From NCBI GenBank assembly GCA_024638905.1, contig JAHEJH010000022.1, positions 1 to 9,331 of the forward strand: a stretch of DNA of 9,331 nt, written 5' to 3'. Positions 1-6,017 of the stretch are shown here, one piece after another (position 1 is the first letter of the stretch; each line of letters begins with the position of its first letter). Under the pieces are notes generated by a model. It was not told the origin of the DNA. It saw only the letters and a list, made by a program, of their open reading frames with translations, and did not search any database. The stretch comes from Luminiphilus sp. (GTDB lineage: Bacteria > Pseudomonadota > Gammaproteobacteria > Pseudomonadales > Halieaceae). The translations under genes and the position numbers were made by a program.

Positions 1-805
1 GGCACTGACCGGCGGCGTTTTAATGGTTGTCGTCGGCGCGGTGATTCTCGGCGGTATTCAGCGTATCGCTGCCACCGCCAGTGCCATCGTGCCTGCGATG
101 GCGATTGCCTATGTCCTGATGAGCTTGATTGTCATTGGCTCGCATATAGAGGAAGTGCCCGCTGCGCTGGCGACCATCATTGACAGTGCGTTCAACGGCG
201 CATCCGCCGCAGGTGGCTTTGCAGGAGCCACGGTCTGGGCAGCGATCCGCTTCGGTGTGGCCCGCGGGATATTTTCCAATGAAGCGGGGCTGGGCAGCGC
301 GCCGATCGCGCACGCTGCCGCCAAAACCAATGAGCCCGTGGAGCAGGGGCTGGTGGCGATGCTCGGCACCTTTATCGATACGCTCGTGGTCTGCACGATG
401 ACAGGTTTGGTGATTATGTTGACCGGTGTACTTGAGTCGGGCGTATCCGGCGCAAGCTTGACGGCGTCAGCCTTCGGCACTGCCTTGCCGGGAGGCGAAC
501 TGGTCGTGACCCTCGGGGTGGTGCTGTTCGCCACGACCACCATGATCGGCTGGTCTTTTTATGGCGAGCGATGTGTCGTTTACCTCTTCGGTACCAAGGG
601 CATCCTGCCATTCAGAATTCTCTGGGTTTTGGCGATACCGGTGGGTGCGGGAACTGACTTGGGTTTGATCTGGTTGGTTGCCGATACGCTCAATGCCTTT
701 ATGGCGATTCCCAATCTCATCGCCTTGCTCTTGCTGTCCCCCGTTGTATTTAAGTTGTCACGTAGCTACTTCAGTCGACGCAGTGCGACTGCGGAATCGA
801 TCTGA
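1..805 (+). CDS. Sodium:alanine/glycine symporter (AGCS family), 3' part
   Basis: Inner-membrane cation-coupled amino acid importer of the AGCS family (alanine, glycine or similar). Only the C-terminal part is present: the frame is already open at position 2, so the in-frame ATG at 23 is an internal methionine, not the start. The visible part is strongly hydrophobic, with several membrane spans. It carries the family signature GIFSNEAGLGSAPIAHAA (about 270-325), followed by a span with the sequence GTFIDTLVVCTMTGLVI and then MIGWSFYGERCVVYLFG, both typical of AGCS C-terminal halves. It ends in a short basic cytoplasmic tail (SRSYFSRRS). The 5'-nucleotidase gene starts 5 bp after the stop, so the two are probably cotranscribed. 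The family is clear; the exact substrate and coupling ion cannot be told from this fragment. Confidence 0.93.
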   Translation, partial: ALTGGVLMVVVGAVILGGIQRIAATASAIVPAMAIAYVLMSLIVIGSHIEEVPAALATIIDSAFNGASAAGGFAGATVWAAIRFGVARGIFSNEAGLGSAPIAHAAAKTNEPVEQGLVAMLGTFIDTLVVCTMTGLVIMLTGVLESGVSGASLTASAFGTALPGGELVVTLGVVLFATTTMIGWSFYGERCVVYLFGTKGILPFRILWVLAIPVGAGTDLGLIWLVADTLNAFMAIPNLIALLLLSPVVFKLSRSYFSRRSATAESI

Positions 806-810
806 CGCTC

Positions 811-1713
811 ATGGCGGAGACGGGAGCGCAAAAGCTGGTGATCGCGATCTCGTCGCGGGCGCTGTTTAATCTTGACGACGCGCATCGTATTTTCGAGCAA
901 GAAGGTCTGCCCGCCTATTCCGACTACCAAATAGAGAAAGAAGACGAGACGCTCGAGCCCGGGCAGGCCTTCCCAATGGTCAAGAAGTTACTGGCGCTCA
1001 ACAGCCAGCTTCCCGACTCGCTGGGTATCGAGGTGATACTGCTTTCTCGCAACAGTGCGGATACCGGTTTGCGGGTCTTCAACTCTATCGAGCATTACGG
1101 GTTGGGGATTACCCGGGCGGCTTTTTGTGGCGGGGAGCCGCCCTGGCGTTATATCGAAGCATTTGGCTGCCAATTATTTCTCTCCGCAGAGGGCGGCGAT
1201 GTTCGGGTGGCGCTTGAGCACGGTGTGGCGGCAGCCACGCTGGTGTCCAATGCCGCTGCTGGAACGGGAGATGATCAATTGCGGTTCGCTTTTGATGGTG
1301 ACGCGGTGTTGTTCTCCGATGAGGCGGAGCAGATTTATAAGCGCGACGGGTTGGACGCCTTCGCCGCCAATGAGGATGCTGCCCGGAAACAGCCGCTCAT
1401 GGGCGGGCCTTTCAAGAACTTTCTGGCCTCACTGCAACGACTGCAGCAGGCCCTGCCTGCTGAGCATCCGCCCATCCGCACAGCGCTGGTGACCGCTCGA
1501 TCGGCACCGGCTCACGAACGGGTTATCCGAACGCTGAGAGCGTGGGACGTGCGCATCGATGAATCAATCTTTCTAGGCGGGCTGACCAAAACAGAGTTCC
1601 TAAGAGCCTATCGGGCCGACGTGTTTTTTGACGACCAGCAGGTGCACTGCAACGACGCAGCCGGACATGTTCCTACCGGGCATGTACCGCATGGTGTCGC
1701 TAACGCCGACTGA
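811..1713 (+). CDS. Cytosolic 5'-nucleotidase, cN-I-like (PF06189 type)
   Basis: Predicted soluble 5'-nucleotidase that dephosphorylates nucleoside monophosphates, resembling eukaryotic cytosolic 5'-nucleotidase I and its bacterial relatives. The 300-residue length fits the bacterial family. Visible landmarks are LVIAISSRALFNLDDAH (residues 9-25), the FCGGEP segment (105-110), LFLSAEGGDVR (122-132), the acidic motif FDGDAVLFSDEAE (161-173), a Thr-containing TALVTARSAPAHER stretch (224-237) and DVFFDDQQVHC (270-280). The last combines the acidic HAD-like residues with the usual C-terminal block, which closes with GHVPHGVAN. There is no signal peptide. The ATG lies 5 bp after the symporter stop, so translation is probably coupled. 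The pairing with an amino-acid symporter does not itself indicate a shared pathway. Substrate preference (AMP, dNMP) is not visible. Confidence 0.88.
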   Translation: MAETGAQKLVIAISSRALFNLDDAHRIFEQEGLPAYSDYQIEKEDETLEPGQAFPMVKKLLALNSQLPDSLGIEVILLSRNSADTGLRVFNSIEHYGLGITRAAFCGGEPPWRYIEAFGCQLFLSAEGGDVRVALEHGVAAATLVSNAAAGTGDDQLRFAFDGDAVLFSDEAEQIYKRDGLDAFAANEDAARKQPLMGGPFKNFLASLQRLQQALPAEHPPIRTALVTARSAPAHERVIRTLRAWDVRIDESIFLGGLTKTEFLRAYRADVFFDDQQVHCNDAAGHVPTGHVPHGVANAD

Positions 1714-1816
1714 TTTGCTTATAAGAAATCGAAATTTTATTCCTTCTTGCTAGTCACCCGCCAAAAAGGGGAGTAAGGTCTAAGAGAAATAAGGGGCTCC
1801 AGAGAGGCGCTCAGGC
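1714..1816 (+). promoter_or_regulatory. AT-rich leader/control region upstream of cysB
   Basis: This 103-bp spacer must hold the cysB promoter unless cysB is read from the upstream pair. It begins with a markedly AT-rich patch (1714-1745). The patch contains the perfect 8-bp palindrome CTTATAAG (1718-1725) and an ATAA...TTAT inverted pair (1721-1724 and 1737-1740, 12 bp between). Such AT-rich dyads are compatible with LysR-type autoregulation, and cysB is autoregulated in enterobacteria, but no CysB box can be defined from one site. No convincing sigma70 -35/-10 pair was found. The purine-rich AGAGAGG at 1801-1807 is a possible Shine-Dalgarno element for the GTG start at 1817. Confidence 0.35.
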
Positions 1817-2791
1817 GTGAAGCTGCAGCAGCTAAGGTACATCTGGGAAGTGGCGCACCACGATCTTAACGTGTCCGCTACCGCGCAGAGTCTTTTTACG
1901 TCGCAACCGGGTATCAGCAAGCAAATTCGACTTTTAGAGGATGAGCTCGGCGTTGAGGTATTTGCTCGTAGCGGAAAACACCTCACGCACATCACCCCGG
2001 CTGGGGAGGTGATTCTGGATCTGGCTGGTGAGATTCTCCGCAAGGCAGATTCGATCAAGAAAGTGGCGCAGGAATTTTCAAACGAGACCGCCGGCACCCT
2101 GTCGATTGCGACCACTCACACGCAGGCTCGTTACGTGTTGCCCAGTGTGATCAAAGCGTTCATGGCACGATATCCCGACGTGTCGTTGGTTATGAAGCAG
2201 GGCACCCCACCACAGGTCGCGCAGATGGCTGCAGACGGGGAAGTCGACTTTGTGATCGCCACCGAGGCGCTCAATCAGTTTTCCAGTCTCATTACGTTGC
2301 CGTGCTATCGATGGAATCGCTGCGTGGTGGTGCCTCAGGGGCATCCGCTGACATCCCTCGATCACTGCTCTCTTGAGGCCATCGCTGAGCACCCGATTGT
2401 GACTTACACCACTGGTTTCACAGGGCGATCCAAGCTGGATGAGGCCTTTAACGACCGCGGGCTCACGCCCAGAGTTGTCTTTACCGCTGTCGACTCGGAT
2501 GTGATCAAGACTTATGTCCGCCTTGGGTTGGGTGTTGGCTTGATCGCAGGTATGGCCTATGACCCGCCGCTGGATTCTGATCTCGTAAAGATCGACGTGT
2601 CACACCTGTTTGCAAGTTCTGTGACGAGCTTGGGATTCAGAAAGGGCACCTTTCTCCGGGGCTACATGCACGATTTCATTCACGAGCTGGCGCCGCATCT
2701 CGGCCGAGAGCTGGTGCAGGAAGCATTGTCTCGCGCCAAGCTGACAGACCGCATCGCGCTCTACGAAGGGATTGAGTTACCCGAGCACTGA
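1817..2791 (+). CDS. cysB: LysR-type transcriptional regulator CysB
   Basis: Master activator of cysteine biosynthesis and sulfate assimilation; the known family binds N-acetylserine as inducer. The 324-residue length matches E. coli CysB. The N-terminal winged helix-turn-helix begins MKLQQLRYI and includes TAQSLFTSQPGISKQIRLLEDELG (residues 22-45) and RSGKHLTHITPAGE (51-64). The effector domain carries IATTHTQARYVLP (97-109), ATEAL (148-152), VTYTTGFTGRSKLD (195-208) and DVIKTYVRLGLGVGLIAGMA (228-247). From memory of the CysB structure, the ligand-contacting residues Thr100, Thr102, Gln103, Thr149 and Thr202 all fall at the same numbers here. That favours a working inducer pocket. The start is GTG at 1817, chosen because it gives the canonical N-terminus. 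The C-terminus ends in LPEH, as in the family, and overlaps convergent pabB by 31 bp. The paralogue Cbl is the main alternative, but is less likely. Confidence 0.96.
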   Translation: MKLQQLRYIWEVAHHDLNVSATAQSLFTSQPGISKQIRLLEDELGVEVFARSGKHLTHITPAGEVILDLAGEILRKADSIKKVAQEFSNETAGTLSIATTHTQARYVLPSVIKAFMARYPDVSLVMKQGTPPQVAQMAADGEVDFVIATEALNQFSSLITLPCYRWNRCVVVPQGHPLTSLDHCSLEAIAEHPIVTYTTGFTGRSKLDEAFNDRGLTPRVVFTAVDSDVIKTYVRLGLGVGLIAGMAYDPPLDSDLVKIDVSHLFASSVTSLGFRKGTFLRGYMHDFIHELAPHLGRELVQEALSRAKLTDRIALYEGIELPEH

Positions 2792-4125
2792 TTGGCCTCC
2801 TCGAGCGCAGCCATAATCGGTCCGACCTTGTCGAGGGTTTCTTGATACTCCGCCTCCCACTGCGAGCTGGCGGTGATGCCGCCACCACCCCAGCAGTGGA
2901 CCGTGTTCCCGGTGACTTCCAATGTTCTGATTGCGATGCTGCTTTGCAACCAATCGTCGCCACCGAGGATGAACAGCGAGCCACAGTATGCGCCCCGGGT
3001 CTTGGCTTCCAATTCAGCGATGATTTCGACAGCCCGCTTTTTGGGTGCTCCGGTAATCGAACCGCCGGGTGAAGTGGCGAGTAGCATCTGGCCCGCGCTC
3101 ACGCCAGGCGCCAGCTTACCCTCTACCGTACTGATCAGGTGGTGCACGTTGTTAAAGCTATGTAAGCCGCAGAGTTCCGTGACTCTCACACTGCCGGTTT
3201 CACAGAACTGGCCGAGATCATTGCGCAGCAGATCGGTAATCATCACGTTTTCTGCGCGATCTTTCTCGGAGTTGAGAAGGGCTTTTGCCAGCGCTGCGTC
3301 TTGCTCGGGGTCGGGATGTCTGGGCGCCGTACCCTTGATGGGTTGAGACGTGACCGTGCCATGATGAATCCTCAGGAAGCGCTCCGGGGACAGTGAGAGA
3401 ATTGCGTGGTCCTCGGCCGTGCGGAGAAAACCGGAGAATCCGCCGGCCAGAAGCGTTCTGACATACCGGTAGGCCGACCATAAGTCGCCCTCGAGGGTCG
3501 CTTCGAACCGCTGTGCGTAGTTCACCTGGTAGCAGTCCCCGGCCAGTATGTATTCCTGAATCCGTGCGATATGTGCCTGATACTGCGGTTTATCGATGGC
3601 GGGACGAAAATGCTCTGCGAGATGAAAGCTCGCAGGTACAGCGGCTTGTCTGGTTTCAATGAGTGCTGTGATCCGTTGTCGGGTCACCTTAGGGCAGTCA
3701 GGATGTATGAGCAGCTCGGTAGTTTGACTACTGCGATGGGTGACCAGCAGCCAGTGATAAAGCCCAGCCATGGTTCGGGAGTCGGACTGATCTTGAGCGC
3801 GAAGGGTACCAGCAGGGGCATCGTAGTCGAGACTACCGATCGCCACACACCCGGTGAAGCACTCTGATGTACCCAAGATAGGTCTCTGGGCGCAGGCGCT
3901 GTGCAAATCTGTCTCAAGTGCGGTCATCCATTCGGCAAGGTTCGCCGAATAATCCTGCAACCGATGGATGACGGTGGGTAGGGCCGTCACGATCTCGAGC
4001 TCAGCACCGTGCCCGTTTGTGCCACTGTCGAGGTAGACGAAGCCAGGTAGATCGGAAAAATGCCCAGCCCACTCCGCGAGGGTAGCCGTGTAGTCGAGAG
4101 CAGTGACTTCGCCGAGTGACGCCAT
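2761..4125 (-). CDS. pabB: Aminodeoxychorismate synthase component I (PabB)
   Basis: With a PabA-type glutaminase (not in this window), PabB converts chorismate and ammonia to 4-amino-4-deoxychorismate, the precursor of p-aminobenzoate and folate. The 454-residue length is normal for a stand-alone PabB. The N-terminal domain (about 1-170) is variable. The chorismate-binding domain (about 180-440) shows GDCYQVN (196-202), SPERF (246-250), DLLRND (298-303), PGGSITGAPKKRA (353-365) and ITASSQWEAEYQET (417-430). Residues 262-266 read PIKGT. The Lys here is the nucleophile distinguishing aminodeoxychorismate synthases from TrpE, which has PIAGT, so the assignment is PabB and not anthranilate synthase. 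The ATG at 4125 follows AGGG with a 6-nt spacing on the minus strand. No lyase or amidotransferase domain is fused. It runs divergently from the carboxylase operon and its last codons overlap cysB. Confidence 0.95.
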   Translation of the reverse strand: MASLGEVTALDYTATLAEWAGHFSDLPGFVYLDSGTNGHGAELEIVTALPTVIHRLQDYSANLAEWMTALETDLHSACAQRPILGTSECFTGCVAIGSLDYDAPAGTLRAQDQSDSRTMAGLYHWLLVTHRSSQTTELLIHPDCPKVTRQRITALIETRQAAVPASFHLAEHFRPAIDKPQYQAHIARIQEYILAGDCYQVNYAQRFEATLEGDLWSAYRYVRTLLAGGFSGFLRTAEDHAILSLSPERFLRIHHGTVTSQPIKGTAPRHPDPEQDAALAKALLNSEKDRAENVMITDLLRNDLGQFCETGSVRVTELCGLHSFNNVHHLISTVEGKLAPGVSAGQMLLATSPGGSITGAPKKRAVEIIAELEAKTRGAYCGSLFILGGDDWLQSSIAIRTLEVTGNTVHCWGGGGITASSQWEAEYQETLDKVGPIMAALEEANQCSGNSIPS

Positions 4126-4128
4126 ACA

Positions 4129-4151
4129 TAACCCTATAAGGATTAGGGATA
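4129..4151. promoter_or_regulatory. Imperfect inverted repeat, candidate operator
   Basis: The arms TAACCCTA (4129-4136) and TAGGGATA (4144-4151) are inverted copies matching at 7 of 8 positions around a 7-bp centre. The site lies directly upstream of the pabB start and just ahead of the candidate -35 box of the rightward operon. It is therefore well placed for a dimeric regulator acting on either or both genes. The regulator is unknown; this is inference from symmetry and position only. Confidence 0.35.
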
Positions 4152-4175
4152 AAATTGACAGGTAGATATAAGGAT
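4135..4175 (+). repeat. Pair of TATAAGGAT direct repeats
   Basis: The 9-bp word TATAAGGAT occurs at 4135-4143 and again at 4167-4175. The offset is 32 bp, about three helical turns, so both copies face the same side of the DNA. The copies flank the candidate -35 box at 4155-4160. They could be tandem activator or repressor half-sites, or chance in an AT-rich promoter region. Confidence 0.35.
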
Positions 4176-4182
4176 AAGTAAT
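4155..4182 (+). promoter_or_regulatory. Candidate sigma70 promoter of the carboxylase operon
   Basis: A perfect consensus -35 box, TTGACA, lies at 4155-4160. A 16-bp spacer leads to AGTAAT at 4177-4182, which matches 4 of 6 positions of the -10 consensus TATAAT. This predicts a start near 4189 and a leader of roughly 84 nt before the ATG at 4273. It is the only strong -35 element seen in the 147-bp spacer. The -10 assignment is tentative. Confidence 0.45.
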
Positions 4183-4190
4183 GTCACGCC

Positions 4191-4200
4191 CTGTGCACAG
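4191..4200. promoter_or_regulatory. 10-bp perfect palindrome near predicted transcript start
   Basis: CTGTGCACAG is a perfect palindrome lying just downstream of the candidate -10 box, where a bound repressor would block initiation. No regulator can be named. A 10-bp palindrome can also arise by chance, so this is a weak call. Confidence 0.25.
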
Positions 4201-4272
4201 AGCCCCGTATCGTGGGATCTACGATTTTGTCCTGTTTGGCGCCATGATCCCCGCAAATCTGAGAGACCACCC

Positions 4273-5994
4273 ATGAGTAATGGTAGCGAAGAAGCCGTCC
4301 AAAGCGGGTCGGCCGTGTCACTGGAAAACCCGTTCTCCCAGTCAGTGACTGAAGACGCCGAATTAGGGCGGTACGAAGCGACGCTTCAGCGCGGCGCCGA
4401 GTTGCGCGAGCGGCCTTATGTCGCCGCCGGCACCCCCAGCCGACAAAGGCAGCACCTTAAAGGCCGCATGACCGTATGGGAGCGTATTCGCTACCTCGCG
4501 GATGATGAGCCTCACGTGCTGTATCAGAACTGGGGTCCGAATCTGGATGGTGCCTCACTGGTCACAGCGATTATCACGGTCGACGGCCGGGACGTTGCGG
4601 TGTATGGCCACGATTTCACGGTTCGCGCCGGCTCCATGGATGCGACCAATGGCAAGAAGCTGGCGCGTTTGTTTGAGCTTGCAGCCAAGCGCCATATCCC
4701 GCTAGTCGGTCTTAATGATTCCGCTGGCGCATACATACCGGCGGGTGTCGGTGGCCTCGATGGCTATGCCGACGCTTTTACCGCGTTACGAAAAATCAGC
4801 GGCATCGTGCCCAGCATCATGTGCATGTTTGGCTTTAACGCCGGTGGAGGCAGTTACCTGCCGCGTCAGGGGAGCTTCCTTATCCAGCCCAAAGATACGT
4901 TTTTTGGTCTGACAGGGCCCGGTGTCGTCAAAAGCGTGCTGGGTGAGGACATCACGCCCGATGAGTTGGGCGGCCCGGCGGTGCATAGTCAAACCGGCGT
5001 GACTGATTTTGTCGTGGAGGACGAGGTCGCTGCTTTGAGAAAGGTACGCGAGTTGCTGCGATACTTGCCCGATTCGAATCAATCTTTGGCTCCTTACAGA
5101 GAGACCTCAGATCCTGTCGCGCGCCAGACAGTCGACATCGACATTTTGCTGAAGAAGGCTTTCAACTCGCCAACCGGGTTCAACACGCCATTTGATATCA
5201 GTATTTTGATTCAGCAGTTGTGTGACCACGGTGATTTCTTGGAGACGCAGGCGGACCGCGCTCGCAATACCATCACGGCGTTTGGCCGCATGGGTGGCAA
5301 TGTGGTGGGCTTTGTTGCCAACAACTCTGCCGTCGCCTCGGGGCAAATCGATATCGATGCCGCCTATAAAAATGCGCGATTCATCCGGTTCTGCAACCTT
5401 TACAACATTCCGGTCATCTTTCTTGAGGACACAACCGGCTTCTTGCCCGGCAGTGAGCAGGAGCACCGCGGTATTGTACAGGCAGGGCGGGCGATGCTGG
5501 ATGCGATTGTTGATTTGCGCACGCCACGCTTTCTTGTGCTGGTGCGTAACGCCTTTGGTGGCGCATATGCGTCCTACAACAATTACGCGACGGGTGCCGA
5601 CTTCGTGGTCGCGTTGCCGACCACGCGGGTTGCTGTGATGGGGCCGGCTGGTGTGGAGTATGTTTACAAAGATGAGCTGAAAAAGATCCGAGCGGGTCGC
5701 TCGGCCCAGCTCGACGCTGAAACCAAGGCGCGCGTCTCTAGCGGCCTGCCCGAAGAGCAGGCGAGCGCGGAAGCCGAGGCGGCGGTCGACGCGGCGATTA
5801 AAGCCGAGGAGGCGCTGCTTGCCCAGCGCTATGAACGCGAGATTATGAACCCGGAAGAAGCCCTGAGTCTGGGCTCGATTTCCGAGATTGTCATGCCGGC
5901 CGATCTGCGCAAAACGCTGGCCACTCAGATGGCTTTCTGTTTGAGACATTACACGCCGGGGCCGATGCAAGCGGTTCAGCGCGAATTCCACTGA
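4273..5994 (+). CDS. Acyl-CoA carboxylase carboxyltransferase (beta) subunit, probably acting on propionyl-CoA
   Basis: Carboxyltransferase subunit of a biotin-dependent acyl-CoA carboxylase; it moves the carboxyl group from carboxybiotin to an acyl-CoA. At 573 residues it is somewhat longer than usual PccB (about 510-540). Two crotonase-like halves are visible. The N-terminal half has KGRMTVWERI (63-72), NDSAGAYIPAGVGG (148-161) and FNAGGGSYLPRQ (188-199). The C-terminal half has FLEDTTGFLPGSEQEHRGI (383-401), RNAFGGAYASYNN (425-437) and AVMGPAGVEYVYKDE (454-468). The GG motifs of both halves, which form the oxyanion holes, are intact. Residues about 480-520 are an Ala/Glu-rich, probably helical segment. 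The position occupied by a specificity Asp in classical PccB (GGAYD) is Ala433. The start ATG follows GAGAG with a 7-nt gap. The gene is followed 23 bp later by its biotin carboxylase partner and then by methylmalonyl-CoA epimerase, which argues for propionyl-CoA as substrate. Other short or branched acyl-CoAs remain possible. Confidence 0.88.
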   Translation: MSNGSEEAVQSGSAVSLENPFSQSVTEDAELGRYEATLQRGAELRERPYVAAGTPSRQRQHLKGRMTVWERIRYLADDEPHVLYQNWGPNLDGASLVTAIITVDGRDVAVYGHDFTVRAGSMDATNGKKLARLFELAAKRHIPLVGLNDSAGAYIPAGVGGLDGYADAFTALRKISGIVPSIMCMFGFNAGGGSYLPRQGSFLIQPKDTFFGLTGPGVVKSVLGEDITPDELGGPAVHSQTGVTDFVVEDEVAALRKVRELLRYLPDSNQSLAPYRETSDPVARQTVDIDILLKKAFNSPTGFNTPFDISILIQQLCDHGDFLETQADRARNTITAFGRMGGNVVGFVANNSAVASGQIDIDAAYKNARFIRFCNLYNIPVIFLEDTTGFLPGSEQEHRGIVQAGRAMLDAIVDLRTPRFLVLVRNAFGGAYASYNNYATGADFVVALPTTRVAVMGPAGVEYVYKDELKKIRAGRSAQLDAETKARVSSGLPEEQASAEAEAAVDAAIKAEEALLAQRYEREIMNPEEALSLGSISEIVMPADLRKTLATQMAFCLRHYTPGPMQAVQREFH

Positions 5995-6003
5995 TCGACG
6001 GCC

Positions 6004-6008
6004 GGGAG
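6004..6008 (+). promoter_or_regulatory. Ribosome binding site fixing the TTG start at 6018
   Basis: GGGAG lies 9 nt ahead of the TTG at 6018. The next in-frame ATG is residue 49 of the same protein and would remove a conserved-looking N-terminal stretch. The Shine-Dalgarno match therefore supports initiation at TTG, a rare start codon that usually lowers translation. Confidence 0.55.
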
Positions 6009-6017
6009 CAAAACACC

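Noticed and set aside
109..543. A 144-codon reverse-strand open frame opposite the symporter gene
   Set aside because: It is antisense to clear AGCS family sequence; the translation is Pro/Ser/Thr-rich and resembles no protein I know.
1712..1740. Hairpin GATTT...AAATC followed by a T-rich run, as a terminator for the 5'-nucleotidase gene
   Set aside because: The stem is only 5 bp, AT-only apart from one G-C pair, and the T run is interrupted. It is too weak to call as an intrinsic terminator.
2761..4125. Anthranilate synthase component I (TrpE) as the identity of the minus-strand gene
   Set aside because: The PIKGT motif with Lys264 is the aminodeoxychorismate synthase signature; TrpE and related enzymes have Ala in that position.
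4209..4229. Hairpin ATCGT-N7-ACGAT followed by TTTG in the carboxylase leader, as an attenuator
   Set aside because: The stem is 5 bp with no strong GC core and the following T run is short. There is no leader peptide or alternative pairing to support attenuation or a riboswitch.
5107..5991. A 294-codon reverse-strand open frame opposite the carboxyltransferase gene
   Set aside because: It lies wholly antisense to a well-supported gene, has a low-complexity Arg/His-rich translation with no recognisable motif, and is the expected result of GC-rich codon bias.
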